Origin: Pseudonocardia nigra
GTDB lineage: Bacteria > Actinomycetota > Actinomycetes > Mycobacteriales > Pseudonocardiaceae
Length of the DNA: 64,000 nt
Direction: 5' to 3'
Assembly: GCF_019396355.1 (NCBI RefSeq)
Contig: NZ_JAHKRK010000017.1
Coordinates: 1-64,000 of the forward strand
Shown one piece after another: positions 11,991 through 20,970 of this stretch (position 1 is its first letter; each line of letters starts with the position of its first letter). Below the pieces are notes generated by a model. The model made no database searches. It was not told the DNA's origin and saw nothing but the letters and a program-made list of their open reading frames with translations. The translations under genes were made by a program, and so were the position numbers.

Positions 11991-12265
11991 TGACCCTCAT
12001 GTCGCTGTCCGAGATGGCCCGCTGCTTCCGGACGTCCCGCGTGTTGCAGCGCTACCTCGACGGCGAGGCCGACGAGCTCACGGCGGCCCGCGTCGCCGAG
12101 CACCTCGAGGAGTGCCGCCGCTGCGGCCTGCACGCGCAGACCTATCGGGCGATCAAGCAGGCCCTGCGCAGCGGGACCCAGGACGTCGACGAACTCGCGC
12201 TGCACCGCCTCCGCGCGTTCAACCGGTCGCTCGCCCGGTCCGGGGGTGTCACCGATCCGGAGTGA
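11987..12265 (+). CDS. Zinc-finger anti-sigma factor
   Basis: A 92-residue soluble protein. It carries the HxxxCxxC zinc signature in EHLEECRRCG near residues 40-50, as in ZAS-domain (RsrA-like) anti-sigma factors. The N-terminal part (RVLQRYLDGEADELTAARVAEHLE) is the typical helix before the motif. It has no transmembrane segment, so it should bind its sigma factor in the cytoplasm, possibly as a thiol-redox switch. It overlaps the ECF sigma gene by 4 bp. Two consecutive ATGs (11987 and 11990) are possible starts. Confidence 0.8.
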   Translation: MMTLMSLSEMARCFRTSRVLQRYLDGEADELTAARVAEHLEECRRCGLHAQTYRAIKQALRSGTQDVDELALHRLRAFNRSLARSGGVTDPE

Positions 12266-12312
12266 GCCGGAACGGACGGGGTGGTCGGCAGGAACCGGGG
12301 TACAGGGCTCAG

Positions 12313-14093
12313 ATGACGTCCATCGCCGACCACGCGCTGCTCGGGGACTGTCAAAGTGCCGCGCTGGTGTCGCGCGAGGGCTCCGTGGACTGGTGGTGCC
12401 CGGCCCGGTTCGACGCGCCGAGCGTGTTCGCCCGGCTGCTCGACCCGGGCGCGGGGCACTGGTCGATCCGGCCGTCCGGGCCGTCGTCGGTGCGTCGCCA
12501 CTACCTTCCCGAGACGATGGTTGTGCGGACGGAGTTCACGACCGGGAGCGGCGTGCTGTGGCTCACCGACGCGCTCGCGTTCGGCCCGGGTGAGCGGGGA
12601 CACGGGATCGGCCAGGCGTCACCCCACGTGCTGCTGCGGCAGGTCGAGGCCGTGCACGGCGACGTCGACGTTGAGCTCGAGCTCGCCGCGCGCCCGGAGT
12701 ACGGCTTGATCACCCCGCAGGTCACGCCCACGGCGAGCGGGGTCGAGCTCGCCGTGGCGCCGACCGGCTGACGCTCACCGGCGACCGGCCCGTGACGCCC
12801 GAAGGAGCCGGCGTGGTCGCGCGGTTCACCCTGCGTGCTGGGGACGACGCCGTGTTCGCCCTGCGCCACCGGCGGGCCGTCGATCCGGTCGGCCCTCCGC
12901 TGGACGCGCGCGCCGCGCTGCGGGACACGACCGAGGGGTGGCGGTCGTGGGCTCGGATGCACCGCACCTACGAGGGGCCGTACCGGGAGCAGGTGATCCG
13001 CAGCGGCCTGGTGCTGCAGGCGCTGACCTACCAGCCGACCGGCGCGGTGATCGCCGCTCCCACCACCTCGCTGCCGGAGGTGGTGGGGGGCGACGCGAAC
13101 TGGGACTACCGGTTCGGCTGGCTGCGCGACGGCAGCTTCACGCTCAAGGCGCTGTGGGTGGCGGCCTGCCCCGACGAGGCCCAGCAGTTCTTCGACTGGA
13201 TGACCGCCTCCGCCGGTCCCCTCGGCGACGGGCCCGTGCCCGTCATCCTCGGCGCCGGCGGGGAGCGCGACCTGACCGAACACCGGCTCGAGCACCTCAA
13301 CGGTCACGCCTGCAGCAGGCCGGTGCGGGTCGGCAACGACGCCTGGCGGCAGAAGCAGCTCGACGTGCTCGGTGAGGTGCTCGAATGCGCCTGGGTGCTG
13401 CGGGACCAGCTGGGTGATCCGCCCCCGGCCACCGCCGCTTTCCTGCGTGCGCTCGCCGATCGCGCCGCGGCGAGCTGGCGGGAGCCCGACGCCGGGATCT
13501 GGGAGGGCCGCGAAGGCGAACGCGACTACCTGACGTCGAAGCTGATGTGCTGGGTCGCCCTCGACCGCGCCGTGCGGCTCGCCGACCGGCTGGGTGCCGG
13601 GGCCGACGTCGCGCGGTGGGAGACGGCACGGGAGGAGATCCGCAAAGCGATCCTGGACCGCGGTTGGAACGGCGACGTCGGGGCGTTCACCGGGGCGTTC
13701 GGGTCCGATCACCTCGACGCGGCGGTGCTGCTCATGCCCATCGTCGGATTCCTCCCGGGCGACGACGACCGCGTCCTGGCCACGGTGGACACGATCGAGC
13801 GGGACCTGTCCCGGGACGGCCTGGTGCAGCGCTGGACCGGCGCGAGTGACGAGGGCGCGTTCGTCATCTGCTCGTACTGGCTGGCCGCGTGCCGGGCCCT
13901 CGCCGGGCAGGTCGACCGCGCCACCGAGATCTTCGAACGCGTCACCGGGTACGCCAACGACGTCGGGCTGCTGTCGGAGGAGATCGACCTGGGCGACCAC
14001 ACCTTGATCGGCAACTTCCCACAGGCGCTCTCGCACATCGGGCTGATCAACGCGGCCTGGGCGATCGCGCAGGCAGCCGATCGGCCAGGCTAG
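12313..14093 (+). CDS. GH15-family glycoside hydrolase (trehalase/glucoamylase-like), frameshifted
   Basis: A cytoplasmic glycosidase of family 15, probably acting on trehalose or glucan. The N-terminal beta-sandwich (ADHALLGDCQSAALVSREGSVDWWCPARFD) is read from ATG 12313 and stops at 12771. The catalytic (alpha/alpha)6 barrel continues in another frame from about 12763 to 14093, with DANWDYRFGWLRDGSF, the first catalytic Glu region GIWEGREGERDYLTSK and the second acidic region GLLSEEIDLGD. One missing base around 12751-12762 explains the break; restoring it gives ADRLTLTGDRPVTPEG. Corrected length is about 593 residues, normal for this family. Confidence 0.85.
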
Positions 14094-14629
14094 GCCGCGC
14101 CTCCGCCGATGGCACGGGCGCCGGCCGCGATCACCCTGGGGTCGGCGCGGTCGTCTGGGGTCCGCGGACGCCAGATCCGGCGGACCACCCCGTCGACGAC
14201 GAGCGCGTCGCCCCCCAGCTGCCGGGTGTCCTCCACGGGCTTCTGCAGCCGCCTGCCCCGCGCGACGGCGCGCGCGTAGTGCAGGAGGGTGCCCGGCGAG
14301 TACACCTGCCAGACGGGTGCGCGCCCCAGCCCCAGCAGCCGGTACAGGTCGCGGTCCGGATCCGACAGCACCGTGCCGGTGAGCCCCAGGTGGTCGGCGA
14401 GCGCGTCGAGGGCCGCCGGCGGACTGAACCCGACGGTGACCAGCGGGACCGCCCCGTCGAGCTGCTGCTGCACCTGGACCAGGTGCTGCTGGCAGGGCAG
14501 TCAGAAGCGGTGGCGGATCAACGTGAGCACTGCGACGCCGGGCAACCCCGTCAGGTCGGTGGGTGCTCCGGTGCCGGCATCGGTCAGCACGATGCCGGCG
14601 AGGCGCAGCCGGACGGACTCATGACGCAC
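14090..14629 (-). CDS. Peroxiredoxin-like (AhpC/TSA type 2) protein with in-frame UGA: candidate selenoprotein
   Basis: Reading through one TGA (14503-14501) gives a 179-residue thioredoxin-fold protein of the peroxiredoxin-like-2 group. The N-terminal strand GVAVLTLIRHRF runs directly into U-L-P-C, so the UGA occupies the first position of the CxxC redox site (typical family context RHFGCPFC). Downstream are VPLVTVGFSPPAALDALADHL, the strongly conserved LSDPDRDLYRLLGLGR and the C-terminal QLGGDALVVDGVV. Without UGA decoding only 42 residues are made, and restart at GTG 14473 would lose the active site. GTG 14629 overlaps the ABC ATPase stop by 11 nt, so it looks like the last gene of that operon. 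The role would be cytoplasmic thiol peroxidase/oxidoreductase. Alternative: a point-mutated pseudogene. The stop arises by substitution, unlike the indels elsewhere. Confidence 0.75.
14471..14500 (-). promoter_or_regulatory. SECIS-like hairpin downstream of UGA
   Basis: Immediately after the UGA the mRNA folds CACCTGGTCCAGGTG (14485-14471) into a stem whose apical loop contains GGUC. GGUC begins 20 nt after the UGA; in E. coli fdhF the SelB-binding loop GGUC lies about 18 nt downstream. The hairpin lies inside the reading frame, as required for bacterial SECIS elements. Recognition by SelB is inferred. Confidence 0.55.
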
Positions 14630-15758
14630 GGGATCGCTCGCCTTCCGTCGTCGATGGGGTGTGGGCCGCGGCCGGAACCTGCTGCTGCGGTCCGTCCGGC
14701 GGCAGTACCCGGCAGGCCGCCGGGGGGAACTCGATCGCCACCGCGTCCCCGGGCGCGAGGCGGAGCGCCGGGGGCACGGTGACGGTCACCGGGACGTCCC
14801 CGCGCAGCAGCACCTCCACCGATCGGTGGGTGCCGCGGAAGCGGGCCTCGGTGACGCGCGCGGGCACCGGGTCGGTCGTCGCCGACGGCTCGGACACACC
14901 GGTGTGCAGGAGCAGCGCCTCGGGCCGCACCACGAGCACCCCCGGGCCGTCCCGGTCGCCCGCCGCGACGCGCAGGTCCCCGGCGGCGCACGCGAACGTC
15001 GTGCCCGCGAGCGTGCCCGGGATCTCGTTGGTGGCCCCGAAGAAACGGGCGGCACGCAGCGTCGGGGGCCGGGAGTAGAACTCGGGGGGTTCCTCGTGGG
15101 CCTCGATGCGGCCCTCGACCATCAGCGCGATGCGGTCGGCGACCTCGACGGCCTCCTGCTGGTCGTGTGTGACGAACAGGGTCGTGATCGACAGCTCCCG
15201 CTGGAGGTCCCGGACCAGCTCGCGCATCCGTGCCCGCAGCTGCGCGTCGAGCTGGGAGAACGGCTCGTCGAGCAGGAGGACCTGTGGGTCGAGCACGAGC
15301 GCACGGGCCAGCGCCACCCGCTGCTCCTGGCCGCCCGACAGCTCCCGGACGCCCCGCCCCGCGAACCCGGCCAGCCCCACCAGGTCCAGCATCTCGGCCG
15401 CGCGCCGCCGCCGTTCCCGCTTGCGCACCCCGGACATGCGCAGCCCGAACGCCACGTTGTCGCCGACGGACAGGTGGGGGAACAGCAGCGGCTTCTGGAA
15501 GACCAGCCCGACCGGCCGGCGCTCGGCCGGGACGTCGAGCACGGAGCCGCCGCCGATGCGGACGTCCCCGCCGTCGGCGGTCAGCAGGCCGGCGACGGTC
15601 TTGAGCAGCGTCGTCTTGCCACAGCCCGAAGCGCCGAGCAGGGCGGTGAGGGTGGCGGCCGGCACCGTGAGGTCGACGCCGTCGACCACGGCGACTCCCG
15701 GCCGGTAGGCGACCCGGAGCCCGGCCACCGTCAGGTCGCGCGGAGCGGGTGCGCTCAC
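14619..15758 (-). CDS. ABC transporter ATP-binding protein (YnjD/PotA-type)
   Basis: A 379-residue ATPase that powers the importer of this operon at the cytoplasmic face. Walker A is GASGCGKTT, the Q-loop is FQKPLLFPH, the signature is LSGGQEQR, Walker B is VLLLDEPFSQLD and the H-loop is FVTHDQ. A C-terminal TOBE-like regulatory domain (residues ~240-360) is present, as in CUT1/PotA-type proteins. GTG 15758 overlaps the second permease stop (GTGA). The gene order binding protein, permease, permease, ATPase resembles the E. coli ynjBCD system of unknown substrate. Confidence 0.85.
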   Translation of the reverse strand: MSAPAPRDLTVAGLRVAYRPGVAVVDGVDLTVPAATLTALLGASGCGKTTLLKTVAGLLTADGGDVRIGGGSVLDVPAERRPVGLVFQKPLLFPHLSVGDNVAFGLRMSGVRKRERRRRAAEMLDLVGLAGFAGRGVRELSGGQEQRVALARALVLDPQVLLLDEPFSQLDAQLRARMRELVRDLQRELSITTLFVTHDQQEAVEVADRIALMVEGRIEAHEEPPEFYSRPPTLRAARFFGATNEIPGTLAGTTFACAAGDLRVAAGDRDGPGVLVVRPEALLLHTGVSEPSATTDPVPARVTEARFRGTHRSVEVLLRGDVPVTVTVPPALRLAPGDAVAIEFPPAACRVLPPDGPQQQVPAAAHTPSTTEGERSRAS

Positions 15759-16543
15759 AGCCTGCCGAACCCGATGACGGCGGGTGTGCGCCCGGTGAGA
15801 TGCCGCGCGGTCAGCCCCACCAGCACCAGTGGCGGCAGCGCGATGACGAGCGCCAGCGCGGCGGCTGCGGTGTGGTCGGCGGCGCCGATCGCGGCGAAGA
15901 GCAGCAGCGGGAGCGTCCGGACGGCGCCCCCGCCGACGAGCAGCGTGAGGATGTACTCGCTCCAGGAGATGAGGAACGCGAAGAACGCGGCCACCACCAG
16001 CCCCGGCCGCACGGCCGGCAGCGTGACCAGCAGCAGCCGCCGGACCGGGCCGGCGCCGAGCACCCGGGCCTGCTCCTCGAGTCCGGGATCGAGGTTCGCG
16101 AACGCGGCGCCCATCACCAGGCTCACGTAGGGCACCGTGGGCACGAGGTGCACCAGCACGACGCCCGCGACGGTGTCGGCGAGGCCGTAGCGCAGGAAGA
16201 AGACCTGGATGCCGAGCGTCACCGCGATCGTCGGCACGATCGCCGGGGCCAGCAGGAGGAACTGCACGGCCCGTCGACCGGGGAAGGAGTACGAGCCCAG
16301 CGCCCGGCCCGCCGCGCACCCGATGACGGCGGCGAGCGCCGCCACCGACCCGGCGATCACCGCCGAGGTCGCGAGCGCCTCGCGCACCGCCGGGTCGAGG
16401 ACGAGCTGCAGCCCTCTGGCCGAGAGCTCCTGCGGCAGCAGCGCCGGATGGCGCCACTGCCCGGTTCCGGCCCACAGCAGCAGCGGGGCCAGCGGCAGCA
16501 GCACCCCCGACCCCAGCAGCAGCGGTCCGACGGCGCGTCTCAC
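15755..16543 (-). CDS. ABC transporter permease (second)
   Basis: A 262-residue inner-membrane permease with about six transmembrane segments. The EAA loop is visible as EEQARVLGAGPVRRLLLVTLPAVRPGLVVAAF, which docks on the ATPase. GTG 16543 overlaps the upstream permease stop by 4 bp, and its own stop overlaps the ATPase start likewise, so expression is tightly coupled. In E. coli the corresponding YnjC is one fused double-length permease; here the halves are separate genes. Confidence 0.8.
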   Translation of the reverse strand: MRRAVGPLLLGSGVLLPLAPLLLWAGTGQWRHPALLPQELSARGLQLVLDPAVREALATSAVIAGSVAALAAVIGCAAGRALGSYSFPGRRAVQFLLLAPAIVPTIAVTLGIQVFFLRYGLADTVAGVVLVHLVPTVPYVSLVMGAAFANLDPGLEEQARVLGAGPVRRLLLVTLPAVRPGLVVAAFFAFLISWSEYILTLLVGGGAVRTLPLLLFAAIGAADHTAAAALALVIALPPLVLVGLTARHLTGRTPAVIGFGRL

Positions 16544-17445
16544 CGGGTCACCTTCCTCAGTCGTTCGGTCAGCGCGAGGTAGGCCAGCGCGCACAGTCCC
16601 ACGAGCACCGCGGTGAGCACGCTGATCGCCATGGCGAGCGGACGCGCGGTCAGGTCCGGGTCGCGGAACTGCTGGTAGGCCACCACGGGCAGGGTGGTGG
16701 GGAACGGGCGCCCCAGCAGGAACGGCACCTCGTAGGACCCCACCGTGAAGGCGAAGACCAGCACCGACGCCGCTCCCACCGCCGGCGCGACCGCAGGCAG
16801 CACGACGTGCCCGAGCCGCTGCCAGGCACCGGCGCCGAGTGCACGCGCGGCGTCCTCGAGGTCGGCGACCCCCGACGACAGCACGGCGAGCACCACGACG
16901 GCGACGAACGGCGCCTCCTTCCACACGTACGAAGCGATGATCCCCCAGCCGAACGCGTCCTGGGTGAGCGGCGGGAACTCCGACGGCGCCCCGGTCAGCC
17001 CGGCGGCGTGGGCCAGCCGGGACAGCAGGCCGCTCTGCCCGAGCAGCAGCACCATGCACAGCGCCGCGACAATGTGCGGCACCGGCAGGCTCACCTGCAG
17101 CAGCGCCGCGAACGCGGGCCGGGTGCGCCCGAGCGAGCGCACCAGCAGCGCCGCCGCCACGCCCAGCACGGCGGCGAGCACGGTGGACAGCAGCCCGATG
17201 CGCAGGGTCAGCCCGACCGACGCCCGCACCGCGGGATCGGCCCACAGCGCGCGGTAGGCGTCGAGGCCGAGCGGACGCGCCGGCAGGAACGGCTGGTACC
17301 CCAGGCTCTGGGCGACGGCCTGGCCGAGGCCGCCGAGGAACAGCACGACCACGACCGTCAGCGCCGGGGCGAGCAGGAGCGCGATCCGCAGCCCGCGCTG
17401 CAGCTGCGGTCGGGCTGCCGGGCGACGGGGACGACCGCTCGTCAC
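16540..17445 (-). CDS. ABC transporter permease (first)
   Basis: A 301-residue permease with six predicted membrane segments. The BPD-transport core spans ~90-290, with the EAA loop in LEDAARALGAGAWQRLGHVVLPAVAPAV. A periplasmic loop before helix 2 contains LGYQPFLPARPLGLDAYRAL, typical of the first subunit of Pot/Ynj-like importers. GTG 17445 overlaps the stop of the binding-protein gene (GTGA). Confidence 0.8.
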   Translation of the reverse strand: MTSGRPRRPAARPQLQRGLRIALLLAPALTVVVVLFLGGLGQAVAQSLGYQPFLPARPLGLDAYRALWADPAVRASVGLTLRIGLLSTVLAAVLGVAAALLVRSLGRTRPAFAALLQVSLPVPHIVAALCMVLLLGQSGLLSRLAHAAGLTGAPSEFPPLTQDAFGWGIIASYVWKEAPFVAVVVLAVLSSGVADLEDAARALGAGAWQRLGHVVLPAVAPAVGAASVLVFAFTVGSYEVPFLLGRPFPTTLPVVAYQQFRDPDLTARPLAMAISVLTAVLVGLCALAYLALTERLRKVTR

Positions 17446-18683
17446 TGCTGCAGCACGTGCGTGGTCCAGCCGTCCTCGACGGCGGTGATGTACGCGGGCT
17501 CCGGTTCGGGCAGCGTGTTCGCCGTGAGCTCCCGGATCGGGAGCACCGACGGGCCGGGCGACACCGCCGCGAACCGCTGCTGGATGTCCGGGGCGGTCCG
17601 GTCGAGCTCGATCACGGGGTGGATGCCGGCGTCGACGTAGAAGCGCAGCTGGGTCTCCGGGTCCTGCAGCAGGTTCGCCAGCACCAGCGCGGCCGCCGGG
17701 TCCGACGCGTTCGCCGGGATCGCGATGTTGCTGACGTTGCCGATGTTGCCGACGCTCGGCACCGCCTGCCGGGTGGTCGCCGGGAACACACCGTCGTCCA
17801 CCTTGGCAGCGACGGTGCCGGGCCCGTAGGTGAAGTAGGCGGCGATCTCCCCGGCGGCGAACAGCTGCTCCACGGCCGTCTGGCTGGTCGGATAGGTCTC
17901 GCCGCCACGCCACAGCGCGGGCTCCAGCGCCTCCAGCCGGGCCCACAGCCGCTCCGCCAGCGGCGCGAACGCCGCCTCGTCGAACGGACCGGCGACGACC
18001 GCCGGGTCGTCCGCGGTGTCGTAGAGGTACGTGCGCACCACCATCGACCCGGTGAAGTCGGGCGGCGCCGGGTAGGTGAACAGGCCGGGGTTCGCGCGCG
18101 CCCAATCGCCCAGGGCGGCCAGCGACGCCACGTCGTCGGCGCCCAGCCGCGCGCTGTCGTAGACCAGCGCCGAGTCCGCGCGCATCCAGGCCGCCTCACA
18201 CCCGTCGACCGGGACGCCGAAGTCGTTGCGCACGGCCGGGTCGGTCAGGTCGACGAAGCGAGCGTTCGGCAGCCGTTCCGGGTAGCCGCAGAGCCACAGC
18301 CCGGCCTGCTTCCCGGTGACGAAGTTCTCGCCGTTGATCCAGATCGCGTCCACGGCACCGCCGGCGTCGACGCCCGCCTGCCGCTCGGCGAGCACCTTGT
18401 TCACCGCGTCGGCGGTGTCGGCGACCCCGATGACCTCGAGCGTGATCCCGTACTCGTCGGCGAGCCGGCGGGCGACATAGCCCTCCACGACGGCGTTGAT
18501 CGCCTCGTCGCCGGTGTACATGTACCAGTCCAGCGTCTGCCCGCGCGTCGCGTCCAGCACGGCAGACCAGTCGTCCGGGTCGGGGGCGGCGGCCGCCTGC
18601 TCGGCCTCGGCTCCCGCGCAGCCGGCGAGGGCGAGCGCGGCGGCGAACGCGATGGCGATCCGGCGGGCGAACGGGCGGGGCAC
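17442..18683 (-). CDS. ABC transporter substrate-binding lipoprotein, YnjB-like
   Basis: A 413-residue extracytoplasmic binding protein anchored as a lipoprotein: a basic N-terminus, hydrophobic stretch and lipobox LAGC near residue 22. The mature part follows the YnjB pattern: TLDWYMYTGDEAINA for the first strand, AIWINGENF, FTYGPGTVAAKVDDGVFPATTR and GNIGNVSNIAIPANASDP near 300. YnjB-family importers have no firmly assigned substrate, so thiamine-, iron- or polyamine-like ligands remain possible. It is first in a four-gene importer operon, perhaps five with the Sec-candidate peroxiredoxin-like gene. Confidence 0.8.
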   Translation of the reverse strand: MPRPFARRIAIAFAAALALAGCAGAEAEQAAAAPDPDDWSAVLDATRGQTLDWYMYTGDEAINAVVEGYVARRLADEYGITLEVIGVADTADAVNKVLAERQAGVDAGGAVDAIWINGENFVTGKQAGLWLCGYPERLPNARFVDLTDPAVRNDFGVPVDGCEAAWMRADSALVYDSARLGADDVASLAALGDWARANPGLFTYPAPPDFTGSMVVRTYLYDTADDPAVVAGPFDEAAFAPLAERLWARLEALEPALWRGGETYPTSQTAVEQLFAAGEIAAYFTYGPGTVAAKVDDGVFPATTRQAVPSVGNIGNVSNIAIPANASDPAAALVLANLLQDPETQLRFYVDAGIHPVIELDRTAPDIQQRFAAVSPGPSVLPIRELTANTLPEPEPAYITAVEDGWTTHVLQQ

Positions 18684-18832
18684 GGGCGGCTCCAGGGGGT
18701 GTCGGGTTCCAGGCCGCGGACGAAACCCGCGGATGCCGCATTCTGCTTCCCGATCCCCGCGGAAGAATCCGGATCCCGAGCGGGTTGCCCACCTGCCGCC
18801 GGCCGGGAGGGGTCGATCGGACGAGGAGGAGC

Positions 18833-19486
18833 ATGCGCGAACGCTGGTGGGTCCGCCCCCTGATCCTGCTGGCCGTGGTCGTGGCCGGGGTTGCCGTGGC
18901 GCTGACGGTCGACCTTCCCACGGTGGACGCGGTGCGGGCCGACGTCGCCGCCGCGGGATGGGCCGGGCCCGTGCTGTACGCGGGGGTCTACACGGCGTTG
19001 TCGCTCACGCCTGCCCCGACGACCGTCCTGAGTGTCGGGGCCGGGGTCCTGTTCGGGCTCGCCACCGGGCTCACCGTCGTCATGGCCGGGGCGCTCGCGG
19101 GCGCGGTCGCCGGGTTCGGGCTGGCCCGCGTGCTCGGCCGCGCCGCGGTGGAACGGGTGGACAGCAGGCGGCTGCGCGCCCTCGACGCGCTGCTGCGCCG
19201 CCGCGGGCTGCTCGCCGTGATCGGCACCCGGCTCGTTCCGCTGCTGCCGTTCACCACCCTCAACTACGCCTACGGACTCAGCGCCGTCCGCTTCCGCGAC
19301 TACGTGCTCGGCACGGCCGTCGGGATCCTCCCCGGCGCCACGGCCTACGTCACCATCGGCGCGTACGGCGCGACGCCCGGATCCGTCCCGTTCCTGCTCG
19401 CGGTCGGCGGGCTCGCGGTGCTGGCCGTCGCGGGCGCGCTCGTGGCCCGCCGCAGGCGACGGGCCACCGCGGGGGCGGAGAACTGA
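18833..19486 (+). CDS. TVP38/TMEM64 (DedA-like) membrane protein
   Basis: A 217-residue integral membrane protein with about six hydrophobic segments. The VTT-domain signature is seen as GAGVLFGLATGLTVVMAGALAGAVAGFGLAR followed by RLVPLLPFTTLNYAYGL and the C-terminal GILPGATAYVTIGAYG. Members are proposed lipid scramblases or membrane-homeostasis proteins. ATG 18833 follows AGGAGG. Its stop overlaps the start of a CDP-alcohol phosphatidyltransferase-like gene, suggesting a shared role in lipid handling. Confidence 0.85.
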   Translation: MRERWWVRPLILLAVVVAGVAVALTVDLPTVDAVRADVAAAGWAGPVLYAGVYTALSLTPAPTTVLSVGAGVLFGLATGLTVVMAGALAGAVAGFGLARVLGRAAVERVDSRRLRALDALLRRRGLLAVIGTRLVPLLPFTTLNYAYGLSAVRFRDYVLGTAVGILPGATAYVTIGAYGATPGSVPFLLAVGGLAVLAVAGALVARRRRRATAGAEN

Positions 19487-20097
19487 TGCTGGACGCACCG
19501 GTCCGGCGGGTGCTGGACGGGCCGCTGACCCGCGTCGCGGCGACGCTCGACCGGCCCTGGATCTCCCCCGACCGGCTCACCGCCGCGGGACTCGTGCTCG
19601 GCCTCGCCAGCGCCGCCACGGCGGCGGCCGGCTGGTGGACCGCGTCGGTGGTGCTGTGGCTGGTCTCCCGGGTGGCCGACGGGCTCGACGGTCCGCTCGC
19701 CCGGCGACGGCGTGCGCAGGGACACTGGGACGCCGGGGCAGGCGGGTTCTTCGACATCACGGCCGACTTCACCGTCTACGGGGCCACCGTGGTCGGGGTG
19801 GCGATCGGCGCCGGCGGCCCGCTGTGGCCGTTCCTGCTCGTGCTGCTCGCGTACTACGTCAACGGCGCCGCGTTCCTGGCCTTCTCCTCGATCGCCGAAC
19901 GCGCCGGTCGACGTCTGGACGACGGGCGCTCGCTGTCGTTCCTGGGTGGCCTCGCCGAGGGCACGGAGACGATCGTCGTGCACACGGCATGGCTGCTCCT
20001 GCCGTTCTGGGCGGGGGAGATCGCGCTCGGCTGGGCGGCCGTCGTCGCGATCGGGGCCGCCCACCGCCTGGTCGCGGGCCACCGCGCCCTGCGCTGA
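19486..20097 (+). CDS. CDP-alcohol phosphatidyltransferase-like protein with expanded active-site spacing
   Basis: A 203-residue membrane protein that should transfer a phosphatidyl group from CDP-diacylglycerol to an alcohol. The family motif DGxxAR(x8)Gxxx DxxxD is present as DGPLAR ... GFFDITAD, but about 12 residues rather than 8 separate AR from the Gly, because GHWDAG is inserted. All four acidic residues remain. Five to six membrane segments are predicted. It overlaps the TVP38 gene by 1 bp (TGATG). Substrate alcohol unknown; activity may be altered. Confidence 0.7.
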   Translation: MLDAPVRRVLDGPLTRVAATLDRPWISPDRLTAAGLVLGLASAATAAAGWWTASVVLWLVSRVADGLDGPLARRRRAQGHWDAGAGGFFDITADFTVYGATVVGVAIGAGGPLWPFLLVLLAYYVNGAAFLAFSSIAERAGRRLDDGRSLSFLGGLAEGTETIVVHTAWLLLPFWAGEIALGWAAVVAIGAAHRLVAGHRALR

Positions 20098-20106
20098 TGC
20101 CCCGTC

Positions 20107-20970
20107 CTACCCGCTCCCGCGTTCGGGAGGCGGGAGCCGCCCCGGTGCGTCCGGCCGGAGGAACGGCCCGACGACGCCGGCGACCGCGTCGGGGGCGAAG
20201 TAGAAGGCGGTGTGGCCGTGGCCCGGCAACCGGGCCAACCGGCCGTCGGGGAGCAGCCCGACGAGGTGCCGCGCCCAGGGCAGTGACGACATGGGGTCCC
20301 GGTCGGCGCGCACGAGCAGCGTCGGCGCCGCCACCCGCGGCAGGCCGCGCTCCATCTCCTCCGACACCGCGAAGCGCGCGGTGCTCACCGCTCGCGGAAC
20401 ACTCGCGAACGCGTACGAGGCGACGTTGAGCAGGCGCAGCGAGGGGTCGTCGCCCATGCGGTCGTGCGCGTCGGCGAGCAACCGGATCCGGGTGCGCCCC
20501 GTGGGCCGGTCACGGCTGCCCCTCGGCTGCGGCAGTGCGCGCAGCCACCCGAACGCCCGCCGGAGCGCCGGCCACAGTGTCGGGGCGAGCAACACCAGCC
20601 GGGACGCGATGTCGCCGTGCCCCGCCGCCACCGCGACCGCGAGCTGCGAGCCGACCGAGTTGCCCAGCAGCCGGGCCGGTGCCAGGCCTTCGTCGTGCAG
20701 CCACTCCGCGACGATGTCGGCCTGCTCCCTGATCGCCAACGCCCGGGCCGGCTTGTCGCTGTAGCCGAACCCCGCCGGGTCGGGCAGCCACGGCCGCAGC
20801 CCGTACCGCGTCAGCGCGCGTGCCAACGGCACCAGGGACCGGCTGCCCGTGACCAGGCCGGGCAGGAGGACGACCGGCGGCGCCGACTCGGGACCGTCGG
20901 CCTGCAGCGCGTGCATGCGCAGCGCCCCGACCCGCCGCCACCGGCTGCTGAAGCCGCTCGGTGCACCCAT
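20107..20970 (-). CDS. Alpha/beta hydrolase
   Basis: A 287-residue alpha/beta-hydrolase fold with the oxyanion strand VVLLPGLVTGS, nucleophile Ser in GNSVGSQLA, acid in LLVRADRDPMS and catalytic His in LPGHGHTAFYFAP. It is probably a cytoplasmic esterase or C-C hydrolase; the cap domain gives no clear substrate. ATG 20970 starts the conserved part. It is convergent with the CDP-alcohol transferase gene. Confidence 0.8.
   Translation of the reverse strand: MGAPSGFSSRWRRVGALRMHALQADGPESAPPVVLLPGLVTGSRSLVPLARALTRYGLRPWLPDPAGFGYSDKPARALAIREQADIVAEWLHDEGLAPARLLGNSVGSQLAVAVAAGHGDIASRLVLLAPTLWPALRRAFGWLRALPQPRGSRDRPTGRTRIRLLADAHDRMGDDPSLRLLNVASYAFASVPRAVSTARFAVSEEMERGLPRVAAPTLLVRADRDPMSSLPWARHLVGLLPDGRLARLPGHGHTAFYFAPDAVAGVVGPFLRPDAPGRLPPPERGSG
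20110..20134. terminator. Bidirectional terminator hairpin
   Basis: A GC-rich stem (10-bp arm with one bulge, 4-nt loop) lies at the junction of the two convergent genes, inside the last codons of the minus-strand hydrolase. No T-tract follows. Confidence 0.4.
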
